From contig MCFH01000087.1 of NCBI GenBank assembly GCA_002104945.1, forward strand, positions 62,001 to 126,000: a stretch of DNA of 64,000 nucleotides. The letters run 5' to 3'. The notes under the pieces are model-generated. The model was not told the DNA's origin, made no database searches, and saw only the letters and a program-made list of their open reading frames with translations. Origin of the DNA: Piromyces finnis (lineage: Eukaryota; Neocallimastigomycota; Neocallimastigomycetes; Neocallimastigales; Neocallimastigaceae). Below, piece by piece: positions 11,543 through 22,138 of this stretch. The stretch's first letter is position 1, and every line of letters starts with the position of its first letter. Made by a program: the position numbers and the translations under genes.

Positions 11543-12112
11543 TGATATGAAATTAATATGTCTAGCTACATATTAGCCAATATTTAAAATAATTTTTATT
11601 ATTTAAAATATTCAATTTCATCTTTAGAAATTTATATATAATATTTCATAATAATAATATAATAATTGATATATATTATAATACATTATTTATATATTAG
11701 TTATAGAATTCATGTACATATTTCATTATATTCTTAAATATTAATATTATATATTAGTATTAATTTTATTGTAATACTTATTTGTATTACATTACCTTTC
11801 CTTATATAGTAATATTTCATATAAAATGTAAAATATATAATATTATATCCTATTTAATTATTATTCATATATTATGAATACATTACATTATATAATTGAT
11901 ATTCAATTATAGGAATTTTATAATATAAAAATATTCATGTAAAAATAATTAATAATTAGAAAGGGAAGAGCTTTAATAATTAATAAGAAAATATTATAAG
12001 TGAAATTATTAATAAGAGAGAAGTTAATAGTAATAAAATATTTTTCACCTAATATAATAAATTATAAATAAACTAATATTAAATTACTACAACATAAAAG
12101 AAACTTATATCA
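11543..12112 (+). repeat. 3' LTR of element B
   Basis: 570 bp, same as 4434-5003; followed by the target duplication ACAG (12113-12116). Confidence 0.95.
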
Positions 12113-12116
12113 ACAG

Positions 12117-13879
12117 TCGATGATAAGGACATCGAAAACCTTATTTATGCATTCAAGAGAAAAAGTTCTGAAGAAAGTGAAGAAAGTGATGATGAGGATC
12201 ACGTGACTCAGTCGAAGAAAAAGAAACTTCGAGAAAATCCATTACCAATACACACAAAGGCCACTCAGATGAAAGAACAGCAAGAAATTCGTAATGAGAA
12301 AAATTCAAATTTTCATACCACTACTTCCCGCCTAGACATCTTAGACCCCTCGGTAATTGCAGGCAAGAATATTTCCTCTGCTAAGATGAAAAATAAAGAA
12401 ACCAGAAATAAAAGAAGAATTGGTCCAGATATACCAAGTAAACAGGACGAATTAGAAGAAGTTATAGATAGCAAAAAGTCTCCCAAAAACAACTATTATG
12501 ACTTCCTACGTTCTATTGTCATGTTGGGCAAAAATAAAGAATATAATATTTTTGATGCCCTTAATAATACAAATGCTGGTATCTCTTTTGCACAATTACT
12601 TGCAGTCAGTCCTATCATCAGAAGACTTTGTGCCAAAGGTTTAAAGCTTGATCCAAATGACGTTCGGAAAATAAACGCCATTCAAAATTTGGATCTTAAT
12701 GATGATGATATTAATTCATTTATTAATATCATTAATGAAAATTATAATAATAAAAATAATGAAAACAATGATGATGCTGATAATGACAATGATGATGATA
12801 TTATCAATATAGCAGATAACGAAATTAATGTCATTAATAAAATCAACATTGCTTCTGTCATTGGCTCAATTGATAATAACATTGTCCGAGTTTTAGTAGA
12901 TACTGGTTCTGATGTTAATGTTATTACTAAATCCTTCTTTAATTTAATATCAGCAAATCATAATATTACACATTTTAAGAGAACTTTCTTTAAATTAGCT
13001 AGCAAACAAGTTATTTCAACAAATCAAGCTGTTAATTTAACTCTTAAATTTGGTGATTTAAAAATCTATGCATTATTCTGGATTCTAGAAGATGAAGATT
13101 CATGTTATGATATTATATTAGGTCGTCAATCTCAAAAGGATCACCGATTATACATTGATCCTGATGATGACTCTCTCTACATGAAAACTAATTCATCTCC
13201 TATTATGGTTGCTCGTCCCTCAAATTTTAAACAAAATAAAAATAATCTTTCAAATATTTCAATGATTCATTGTTTCAATCCATCAAATATTAATGAATCT
13301 CAATTTAATTCATTTAATAATAATATCAAAATTCAAAATTTTAATTCGACTTTTAACAATAAAAACAAACTTTTATATTCAATTAAATTTCGACATTTAT
13401 TCAAATTTAAAAATAAATATTTTTATCCAAAATATCACATTTTTCATTCAAATTTCAGCAAATTTCCAAAAAGAATTAAAAACGATTCACTTATTAAATT
13501 TTCAATTAATAAGTCAAATCTTGTCGGCCGTGATGAAGCAGAAAAAACGCCAATTATTCACGAAAAATGCCACAAAATCAAGATATATAAAAATAAAAGT
13601 AAAATTCTAAAATATAATCATTTGAATATTAATATTAACAGGAAATTAAAATCAAGAAAAAAGCGAAATAAACAAAATGATATAATCAAAAATTCATCAA
13701 ATAATTCGTTTAAGAATATATATTTCAGTATAATAAAAAGTGTAAAAGAAAGTATTTCAAATTCAATTATTTTCAATCTAAAAGATTATATCAAATCAGT
13801 AACTTCAATTTTAAAACGACATTATTTCGACATATTAAAATCAAAATTTCATCTATTTTCAAAGTTTAAAGAAAGATAA
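12117..13879 (+). CDS. Protease frame of element A without RT
   Basis: This continues the frame cut at 4433, in phase (..HVTNT then VDDKDIENLIYAF..). It keeps the ISFAQLLAVS motif seen before the protease in B and C. The retropepsin-like domain has a canonical DTG (RVLVDTGSDVNVITKSF, near 12896) and the flap and ILGR region (near 13110). After the protease there is no RT, RNase H or integrase, only a lysine/asparagine-rich basic tail to the stop at 13879. So A encodes Gag and a protease domain only, and other enzymes must act in trans. The uninterrupted frame after the insertion shows B arrived recently. Confidence 0.8.
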
Positions 13880-14224
13880 AACCACATTAAACATTTATAT
13901 ACAAATAATACGACAATTACATTACAAAAATATATAAAAACACAAAAATATTTACACTACGACATTTAACAAAATTTCACTTCATTTTTTTTATTTCTCT
14001 TTGAAAAAAAAAAATTTTATTAATAAAAATTTTCAAATTTTTCATCATTTTTTTATAAACCTTATTTTATATTATTTTTATCATATATATATATATATAT
14101 ATAGAAAAAAAAAATTTAAATTTTTAAATATTTAGTATAAAAATATCAAAAACTTATATATTTATTATTATTTATGAATATTTTTATCAGCTACCACTAA
14201 GTCGTATCTTAGGGGAGGAAATCT
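13880..14224 (+). other. 3' untranslated region and polypurine tract of A
   Basis: AT-rich tail with a TA dinucleotide run (about 14085-14102). The polypurine tract AGGGGAGGAAATCT is at 14211-14224, directly before the LTR. The last ~85 bases recur at 36577-36662 beside a diverged LTR. Confidence 0.8.
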
Positions 14225-14845
14225 TGATAAATAATAATTATAAATATATTATAAATTTGATATTAGTAGAAAATTTTATTATAAAATAATTATTAAATAA
14301 TTTTATATAGTTTATTATAAAAATATAATTTACATAAAATCAAATATTTTATAAATTTATATATTTGATTGGGTTAAATTATAAAAATAATTTTTAATAT
14401 AAAGAATAATAATAATTTTTAGTAGAAAATAAGAAGACTTAGATTATTAATAATAAGTTAAATTTTAATAATAGTTAATATAATTAATTAGTGAATACAT
14501 AATAATATTTAAAAGACAAAAATAAGTTTTTATATAATAAAAATTATTGTTAAAAAGAGCGTAAGAACAATAAATAAAAGAAAATATAAAAACGAAATTA
14601 AACTTGTCTAATTTGTAATTATTGTGTTAATAATAAATAATATTTTATAGAATAAATCTGGTGTTATTATTCTATATAAATATTATTAAAATAATAAAAC
14701 TATTAAAACTATAAAATAACTTAAAATAAATTAATAAAACTAGTAGATATTGTTAAAGCTCGTACAATAGCTGTCGAGATAAAACAATATAAGATAACAG
14801 AAGAAGTAGTTAAAAAGTTATAATATAACTACCAATCCGTTATCA
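14225..14845 (+). repeat. 3' LTR of element A
   Basis: 621 bp, TGATAA...TTATCA, one visible base different from 2636-3256; followed by ACAA (14846-14849). Confidence 0.93.
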
Positions 14846-14849
14846 ACAA

Positions 14850-15924
14850 TGATGCGTTGACCGATACATTTTTGAATAATATGATATTTTTAATAAATAA
14901 TAAATTCTAATATTTATGATGAAACAATAAATTTAAAATAAAATAAAATATGTTTTATAATTAACAAATAAATCACTCAAAAACTCGAAAATAAACTCTT
15001 TTTATTATGTTTAAATTATCTCTTTATTATATTTATAATTTATTTATTGTCTATTTATTGTCCGCCTTTTTTATAAAGAAGAATTTTATCTTCTTTTTAT
15101 ACATTTTTCATTTATTACATGTATTATTATTTTTAACTATTAAATATTATTACTATTGTGATTATTTATTAAAATTAAAGAATAAATTAAAATTATGTCT
15201 TAATATTATAAAAATGTTATAGAATATTACTTATTTGATTTTCTTATTACTTCAAAATGTTTAAAATTAGAAAAACTATTATAAATTATCATTAACTATC
15301 ATTAAATGTATAATACCTTGAATAAAATAATTAAAATTTAAAATTAAAATAATATTAAAATAAAATTAAAATGAAATTAAAATATTAAAAGTATCAATTA
15401 TTATAAACACTCATTTTATACAGAAACATAAAAGAGTTCTGTATTTTATCTTTGGAATTGTTATTATTGTTCTATTTCCAGGCTTTAAATTAATCACTTT
15501 TAGTAATAATTACTCAGTTATTTATTTGTTAATTTATATATATAAGTTTGAAAGAATTTCTAAAGAACACTTGGATAAAACACTAGAATTAATAATTTAA
15601 TGTATATCATTTTATTTTTTAGTTTATTTATTCATTTTTATTTACTTATTATTATTTTATTATTTTAATACATTTTTGGATTGAGTCGTTTTATTTTATT
15701 TAATAATTTATTTTATTATTATCACTATTAGGTCGTTTTTATTCATAATTTATTATTTAATAAAGAGAATATTATTTATTTAAAAGAAAGGGTTATATTT
15801 CCATAAAATTATTATTTATTCATTTTTAAGGGTTATTATCTTTTATTTTTATTATAAGTCGTTATGGGTTAAGTCGTGTTTATTCGGCTAGTTTTTATTA
15901 CGTTTTTATGTGAGTAGCGTATCA
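14850..15924 (-). repeat. Putative 3' LTR of element C
   Basis: On the minus strand the LTR starts TGATACGC right after the polypurine tract of C. The far end is inferred at 14850, where the plus strand reads TGATGCG, a near match to the inverted start TGATACG. The span is about 1075 bp. No second copy is in the window, so the far end is uncertain. It begins immediately next to the ACAA duplication of element A. Confidence 0.5.
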
Positions 15925-15938
15925 AGATCCCCCCACTT
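15925..15938 (-). other. Polypurine tract of element C
   Basis: On the minus strand AAGTGGGGGGATCT leads into TGATACGC. The tract overlaps the pol stop and ends in ATCT as in element A, which fixes this LTR border. Confidence 0.75.
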
Positions 15939-18900
15939 AAGTTTGGACTTCGTCCCTGGAAGTCTCATTGTGCCAAGTATGATAATGAACTAAATTCTTT
16001 TGATGAACATTTCTTTCAGCTATTGCACCACTAATAGGGTCACATAATGTAGCAGTATTAAATTCCATTTTAATAATACGGAAAGGTCCCATGAAAAATG
16101 GATCTAACTTTCTTCTTGAAAAATTTCTAACAAGTACTAAATCACCAGCTGAGAATGCAGTATTCATTGAAGCTTTTTGTTTTCTTCTATTTTCCCATAA
16201 TTTATTAGCATTCTGAATATTTTTGGTAACTTCAATAATCCATTCCCAATGTGTAGTAAATTTATTTATTAAATATTCTTCTGGAGTTTCGTATTCATTT
16301 TTATTATTATATTCTATCATAAGTTCAAATGGTTGAATGTCAGTACGACCATATAATAATTCAAAACTGGAAAATTTTGTTACTTCATTTTTACAAGTAC
16401 GTAGAGCCCATAGAGCAGATGGTAGAACTTCGTCCCATTCTTTATTTGAGTTTCCTAGTAGTCGAATATTTTTAACAATTTCTCTATTACGATTTTCTAC
16501 TTGCCCATTTGTTTCTGGATGATAAGTGCTAGAATATTGAACATATATATTATATAAATCAAGGAAGCCTTTAGTAGCATCAGAAGTAAATTGTGGACCA
16601 TTATCAGTAATTAATATTTCCGGAGTACCATGTCTAGAAAATACATTTGTAAGAAATTTTATAACATCCGTAGATTCAATTGACTTTAGTGGTTCAGCTT
16701 CAACCCATTTGGTAAAATAGTCTACAAGTACTATTATATATTTATTATTATTTTTAGTTATTGGTAGTGGTCCAATAATATCTAAACCAACTCTAGTGAA
16801 TGGTAGACCTGGTTTTGTAGCAAATGATTCAGTACCACTATTAATAGGTTGAGGTCTCTTTAATTGACAATCATGACAAGTTTTTACAAGTAGTTCTACA
16901 TCTTTAGCCATATTTTTCCAATAATAACTTTTCTTCAGTCTATTATAAGTTTTATAAAATCCTTCATGACCTATTGAATGCGCAGCTAATAGTAATTCTA
17001 TTTTCTCTTCTTTATCTTCAACAACTTTTCTGATATTGTCTCCATCTTTATAATATTTTATTCCATTTATTAAGATAATTTTCTTTTTAAGAAATTCTTT
17101 AATTTTATTACTTCCTGGATATTCATTTGAATTATTTTCACTGGTGGTACCAATAGATGTATCAGTTACTTCAGTTACAAGTACAGCTTCTAAGTCAGTA
17201 TCATTATCTAATACTTCTTCTTTTTCATTTTCAAATGAAACGGAGGATATTTTTATTTTATTTTCTATATTAAAATAATTATTTTTATCAATATTAAAAA
17301 TATTAGATGGTTCAAATGAATGAATTTTATTAAGATTATTATTATTGTGGATGTTAGAATTATAATAGTTAGTTGTAGTATTTTCATTTAATTTAGGAAA
17401 ATCATTTTTATTTATATCTATTTTATTATTTAAGTAGCAAGTGTTATTTAAGTCATTGATATCACTATTCATTACTTTATTATAAACAGTACCATTATCA
17501 TAGTCAGATAATTTATTTATTTCATTATTTTTAAAATAATTATTATTCTGGCCCTTATCAATATCATTTTTAAAATTTATATTATTATTAGTAGAAATAT
17601 AATTATTTAAATCAACATTATTAAGTTTAGGATTTTTAATTGAATTTACACTTTCATTAACACAAGAATTTTTATTTAAGTCAATGTTTTTATCAATATA
17701 AGGATTAATATTATTATTTTTATTTATTTTATTATCATTAATACATGAATTATTAAAATTACAAGAATAGACTATATTTTCATTATTTTTAGAGTAAAAA
17801 TCTTTATTTGAATTTAAGATATTATTTCTAGTGGTTTCATCATTATTATTATTAAAAGTAGCTAGTGAAAATTTTATATTACTTTTATCATTTGGTATTA
17901 GTCTAGATAATGCATCAGCGACTACATTTTTCTTTCCTTGTTCATATTTGACTTTTACTTTGAGCATACTAAGTGTAGTAACCCAGCGTGTTTGACGAGC
18001 ATTATTTGGTTCTTTATTATTAAATAAACCAACTAAAGGTTTATGGTCAGTATATAATATTGTTTCTTCTTTATTTCCACTTATATAAGATTTAAATTTC
18101 TTACAACAATAAAAAGCTGCAGTTCCTTCTAAGTCAGTTATACTATAATTAAGTTCGCTATCATTTAAAGACCTACTAACATAATGAATTGGATGTTCAA
18201 CATTATTTCCATCTTTTTGAAGTAGTACACCACCAATACCATTAAGTGATGCGTCAGTTCTTATAATAAAATTTTTATCATAGTCAGGATATTTTAAAAT
18301 AGGAGACTTAATCAGTCTTTCTTTTAGCATTTGAAAACTTTCTTCAGTTTCAGATGTCCATTCAAATTTTATACCCTTTTTTAATAGTTTAAATAGTGGA
18401 TGAGCAATTTTGGCAAATTCTTTTATAAACTTCCTGTAATATCCTATAGCTCCTAAAAATGATCTTAGCTGTGTAAGGTTTGTTGGTGACTTCCAATTTT
18501 TAATAGTTTCAATTTTCTTTTCAACTGGTTTGACACCTTCTACTGATAGAATATGACCAAGGACCTCTACTTCTTGTTTTAAGAAATGACATTTAGAAAG
18601 ATTTGCTTTTATACCATTTTCTTTTATTATATTAAAAACCTTTTGAAGATCTAATATATGTTGTTCAAGACTTGGAGAAAATACTAAAAGGTCATCCATA
18701 TAAACAAATAAACATTTTCCAATAAGTGGTAGAAATATACGGTTCATTTCTCTTTGAAAGGTTGCTGGAGCATTACATAAACCAAAAGGCATTACTTTGT
18801 AATTATAATTTCCAAATATTGTTGTAAAACATGTTTTATCAATATCTTCTTTCTTCATTGGTATTTGATGAAAACCAGAGAATAAATCCAATGTAGATAA

Positions 18901-20649
18901 ATATTTTACATTATTACCAATAGAAAATAATATTTCTTCAATATATGGAAGTGGATATGAATCTTTTATTGTTATAGAATTTAATTTTCTATAATCGACA
19001 CACATTCTCCATTTTCCATTCTTTTTTGGTACTAATAAAACTGGAGAAGACCAAGATGATTGTGATGGTTCAATTAAATCATTCTTTAATAGCTTACCTA
19101 TTTCTTCTTTTAGAATTTCCATATGTTCTTTATTAGAAATACGATACATTTTCTGTTTAATAGGATCCTCTTGATTTAATTTAATTTCATGAGCTAATAA
19201 TTTTGATTTTCCCAAATCATCAGTATCATTAGCTAGAACATCTATATTGGTTACTAAAAGATTCTTTAATTGGTCTTTTGCTTCTTCTTGTGCTTCGTCT
19301 ACTATTTTATTAATAAGTTGTAGTTTAGAATCATTAGTAGTTTTTATCTCTAAATCTTGATATTTAGCATTCTGACTAGTTAAGTAGTATATTAATGCAC
19401 CTTGATTAACTTCTTCATCAAATTCTTCTATTAAGTTAATTGGATTCATTTCATTAATACTTTCAAAGGATCCGATTTTGTGAATATCATCAGTTTTCTG
19501 ATATAAAGTATGATCAGAAAAGTCCATAATTAATTTCATATTGGCTAGAGTTTCTACACCTATTAAAACTTGGAATATATCTTCTTTCTCAATAAGTCTA
19601 AATATTTCTATAGATGTTATATCACCAATAGTAATTTCAATTTCGTATAGATGCGACTCAATAGTAGTATTAGAATAAGCTTGATATAAAGTCTCTCTAA
19701 TTTTTGAAACTGGTTTTAATGGAATATTATTTTCTAATAGGAACTTTCTAGTAATCATATTTATAGATGAACAGGAATCCAAATATACAGTAGTTTCTAT
19801 TCCTTCTATTTTGCATTTTGATTTCACAACTTTATCTTTTCTTATGGTGGAAAGAATTGTAGATTCATCCTCAATAATTTTAGTAAATTTTAATGCTTTT
19901 GAAAGTTCTGTTTTTAATTTAGGACTAATTTCAAGTAGTTGACCTATTGTTATATTTGCAAATTTTTCTCCTATATCTTTAGTTATATTATATTTTTCTT
20001 GATCTGCTGATATAACTAATCTTTTTGTACCTTTTTCATTTGGTACATCTTTTTCTTTTTGACTTGGAAGTTCAATCTCTTTTGCTAATTCTATTATTTC
20101 CTTTTCTCGTTCTTTTCGTTCTTTTTTATTATTTCGTTTAGCTTTATCTATAGTGGGTTGATTAATGAATGAGGGATCTAATTGTTTTAATGCTTCTGTT
20201 GAATTAGTGTTATTATTATTATTGTTATTAATATTATTATTTATATTGATATCATTATTTATTTTATTATTTTCATTATTATTTATATTAATGTCATTAT
20301 TCATATTCATATTATTATTAATATTATTATTATAATTTTTATTAAGATTTTTATTATTATTATTATTTTCATTTTCAATTACAGACTCCATTTCTACTTC
20401 GTTATTTGGAACTTCAATTATATCTTTATAAATATTATTCAATGGTTCTCTAGTCTCATTACTTGGAACTCTAATTGGTTGTGGATTGTCACTTAATTTT
20501 TCTTTGGTAGTTCTTTTATATGGTTTAATATCAGTATTCTTTTTAGCTTTTCTTATTACTGGAATAGTAATTTCTTCATTTACTGGTACTGATATTGTAG
20601 CAAAAGTAGTATTGGTTTGATTTATGGGAGTATTCCTTCTCCCACTCAT
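15937..20649 (-). CDS. pol: Pol polyprotein of element C (PR-RT-RH-IN)
   Basis: 1570 residues if read from the ATG at 20649, which overlaps the gag stop as ATGA; frameshifting from gag is the likelier entry. Order: an asparagine-rich N-terminal third; the ITIGQLLEIS motif; a protease-like domain with LDSC in place of DT/SG (about 292-295); RT with YMDD (about 650); RNase H (RTDAS, about 797); a long asparagine-rich spacer (about 925-1150); an integrase HHCC finger (HSIGHEG...CHDCQ, from about 1224); the DDE core (LDIIGPL at 1290, TDNG at 1348, VENRNRE at 1384). Closely related to B, no chromodomain. The frame is intact although no 5' LTR is visible. Confidence 0.92.
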   Translation of the reverse strand: MSGRRNTPINQTNTTFATISVPVNEEITIPVIRKAKKNTDIKPYKRTTKEKLSDNPQPIRVPSNETREPLNNIYKDIIEVPNNEVEMESVIENENNNNNKNLNKNYNNNINNNMNMNNDININNNENNKINNDININNNINNNNNNNTNSTEALKQLDPSFINQPTIDKAKRNNKKERKEREKEIIELAKEIELPSQKEKDVPNEKGTKRLVISADQEKYNITKDIGEKFANITIGQLLEISPKLKTELSKALKFTKIIEDESTILSTIRKDKVVKSKCKIEGIETTVYLDSCSSINMITRKFLLENNIPLKPVSKIRETLYQAYSNTTIESHLYEIEITIGDITSIEIFRLIEKEDIFQVLIGVETLANMKLIMDFSDHTLYQKTDDIHKIGSFESINEMNPINLIEEFDEEVNQGALIYYLTSQNAKYQDLEIKTTNDSKLQLINKIVDEAQEEAKDQLKNLLVTNIDVLANDTDDLGKSKLLAHEIKLNQEDPIKQKMYRISNKEHMEILKEEIGKLLKNDLIEPSQSSWSSPVLLVPKKNGKWRMCVDYRKLNSITIKDSYPLPYIEEILFSIGNNVKYLSTLDLFSGFHQIPMKKEDIDKTCFTTIFGNYNYKVMPFGLCNAPATFQREMNRIFLPLIGKCLFVYMDDLLVFSPSLEQHILDLQKVFNIIKENGIKANLSKCHFLKQEVEVLGHILSVEGVKPVEKKIETIKNWKSPTNLTQLRSFLGAIGYYRKFIKEFAKIAHPLFKLLKKGIKFEWTSETEESFQMLKERLIKSPILKYPDYDKNFIIRTDASLNGIGGVLLQKDGNNVEHPIHYVSRSLNDSELNYSITDLEGTAAFYCCKKFKSYISGNKEETILYTDHKPLVGLFNNKEPNNARQTRWVTTLSMLKVKVKYEQGKKNVVADALSRLIPNDKSNIKFSLATFNNNNDETTRNNILNSNKDFYSKNNENIVYSCNFNNSCINDNKINKNNNINPYIDKNIDLNKNSCVNESVNSIKNPKLNNVDLNNYISTNNNINFKNDIDKGQNNNYFKNNEINKLSDYDNGTVYNKVMNSDINDLNNTCYLNNKIDINKNDFPKLNENTTTNYYNSNIHNNNNLNKIHSFEPSNIFNIDKNNYFNIENKIKISSVSFENEKEEVLDNDTDLEAVLVTEVTDTSIGTTSENNSNEYPGSNKIKEFLKKKIILINGIKYYKDGDNIRKVVEDKEEKIELLLAAHSIGHEGFYKTYNRLKKSYYWKNMAKDVELLVKTCHDCQLKRPQPINSGTESFATKPGLPFTRVGLDIIGPLPITKNNNKYIIVLVDYFTKWVEAEPLKSIESTDVIKFLTNVFSRHGTPEILITDNGPQFTSDATKGFLDLYNIYVQYSSTYHPETNGQVENRNREIVKNIRLLGNSNKEWDEVLPSALWALRTCKNEVTKFSSFELLYGRTDIQPFELMIEYNNKNEYETPEEYLINKFTTHWEWIIEVTKNIQNANKLWENRRKQKASMNTAFSAGDLVLVRNFSRRKLDPFFMGPFRIIKMEFNTATLCDPISGAIAERNVHQKNLVHYHTWHNETSRDEVQT

Positions 20650-20658
20650 AAGTTTAAA
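20625..20658 (-). promoter_or_regulatory. -1 frameshift signal of element C
   Basis: On the minus strand T_TTA_AAC (20658-20652) lies in the gag frame one codon before the TGA. After a 7-base spacer, TGGGAG (20644-20639), an 8-base loop (20638-20631) and CTCCCA (20630-20625) form a perfect 6-bp hairpin. Slippage reads FKLMSGRR, the pol frame. The overlapping ATGA would also allow reinitiation. Confidence 0.88.
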
Positions 20659-21869
20659 TGATTTTGATTAGAGTTTATAAGGCCTTGTTTTTCCATTTCT
20701 GCAAGTTCTTGGAATGTATATTTGCAATCTTGCATTTTGTGGCCTACTTGTTGACATCTAAAACATTTATTTCTTTGAGACTGGTTAAACATATTCACTT
20801 GACTTTGAGATGTAGTTTGATTAACTTTATTAGTAGTAGTATTCATTTTATTAGCATTAACATTATTAGAATAATTAGTGGAATTTTGATATGATTTATT
20901 TTCTTCCATATTGGAATAATTATTGTTATTAAATGTACTAGAATTATAAGGGTATTTACTATAACCATTATTATATGCATTTTGATCACCTTGATAGTTG
21001 TTATAATTATTGTTATAATTATTATTATAATTGTTACTATAACTATTATTATTAGTATTGAAATTATTTGGGTAATTATTTCTGTAATTATTTCTCTTAT
21101 TAAAACGTTGATTTCTCATATTATAGTTTCCATTGAATCGCATATTATAATTATTATAATTATTATTATTATCATAATTATTATTGTAGTTATTATTGTA
21201 GTATCCATTATAAGTATATGGACTATCATTATTATTAAAATAATTATAATTAGTTCCACCACTATGTTGAGTAAATAGATTATAATTTTGGTTTTGATAT
21301 GGATCAAAGTAAGGTTGGTTATCAGTAAACATATTTACATTATGATACTGAGGAACTTCAGTTGCTGATTCAGCTAATTCGGCAACCTTAAAAGCGGCTT
21401 CTATATCTTTAGGTTGGGCAGTGATTACTTGAGTTCTGATAAAAGGACGAGAAATAATGGAATTAGTATAATCCTTAACAGTAACGAATAGTTGGGATCC
21501 AACATTAAGATTTTTATATAAGTTTCCATATCTCCAGTTGAAATCCTTAATACTTTCTCCCCTTCTAATTTTTAGAGCCTTAATATTAAAACATTTTTCT
21601 TGAGGCGTAATTTCTAAGTATTCTTCAATAGCCTCCTTAATATCTTCGATACTAGGGTAATTTATTCCAGTATCACTTTCTGTTTTTAAATCATCAATGA
21701 TTCCTTTTAATCTACCTTGGACACTTTCCTTTGCCCAAGCAAATATCTTTTTGGGATCATTGATGTCAGATAGGTCCATAACTCTGCTGAATTCTTCAGC
21801 CCAGCTTTCGATATCCCTATCTTGACTACCAATTCTAGGTAGCATTTTAGTGATTTCACTGATCTTCAT
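20646..21869 (-). CDS. gag: Gag polyprotein of element C
   Basis: 407 residues. The first ~190 are the helical capsid-like Gag domain (opening MKISEITKMLPRIG). A long asparagine/tyrosine linker covers about 195-365. A CCHC knuckle C-FR-C-QQVG-H-KMQD-C follows (about 371-384). It ends NHLNL at the TGA at 20646-20648; element A Gag also ends NHLN. The start is the first ATG of the open frame, behind an AT-rich leader. Confidence 0.9.
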   Translation of the reverse strand: MKISEITKMLPRIGSQDRDIESWAEEFSRVMDLSDINDPKKIFAWAKESVQGRLKGIIDDLKTESDTGINYPSIEDIKEAIEEYLEITPQEKCFNIKALKIRRGESIKDFNWRYGNLYKNLNVGSQLFVTVKDYTNSIISRPFIRTQVITAQPKDIEAAFKVAELAESATEVPQYHNVNMFTDNQPYFDPYQNQNYNLFTQHSGGTNYNYFNNNDSPYTYNGYYNNNYNNNYDNNNNYNNYNMRFNGNYNMRNQRFNKRNNYRNNYPNNFNTNNNSYSNNYNNNYNNNYNNYQGDQNAYNNGYSKYPYNSSTFNNNNYSNMEENKSYQNSTNYSNNVNANKMNTTTNKVNQTTSQSQVNMFNQSQRNKCFRCQQVGHKMQDCKYTFQELAEMEKQGLINSNQNHLNL

Positions 21870-22097
21870 TTTTGTATATATAAATTTCTTATAAGGTAAA
21901 ATAATTAAAATAAAAGAATAATTTAATTTGAAATAAATGATAATAAAGAAAATAATTGGAATTTATATATTATATATATATATATGTGTTTTGAACTTTA
22001 ATAATATAATAATATTAATAATATTTATAAAATTAAAAATGAAAAGAATTGAATATATAAATAATTGATAAATTGATAAAGTATAAAATAATATAAA

Positions 22098-22138
<41 letters not shown>

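Larger units (their letters stand above)
4434..12112 (+). mobile_element. Element B: complete Ty3/gypsy retrotransposon nested in A
   Basis: Two 570-bp LTRs (4434-5003, 11543-12112) look identical. They start TGATAT, end ATATCA and are flanked by ACAG at 4430-4433 and 12113-12116. The element has a TGG-type primer site, a long leader, gag, a gag/pol frameshift signal, a full pol (protease, RT, RNase H, integrase) and a polypurine tract. All reading frames are open, so it is probably recently active. It lacks a chromodomain. Confidence 0.95.
2636..14845 (+). mobile_element. Element A: gag-protease LTR retrotransposon lacking RT
   Basis: Two 621-bp LTRs (2636-3256 and 14225-14845) differ by one base as far as I can see, start TGATAA and end TTATCA. 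The 4-bp duplication ACAA lies at 2632-2635 and 14846-14849. Inside are a primer site, a gag frame, a frameshift signal, a protease-bearing frame and a polypurine tract. There is no reverse transcriptase, RNase H or integrase, so A must have moved with enzymes supplied in trans. Gag is broken by two indels. Element B is inserted in the second frame; removing B with one ACAG copy restores that frame exactly. Confidence 0.9.

Noticed and set aside
15007-15222. 71-residue frame inside the putative C LTR
   Set aside because: AT-driven open frame of hydrophobic residues without a homologue I know; LTR sequence.
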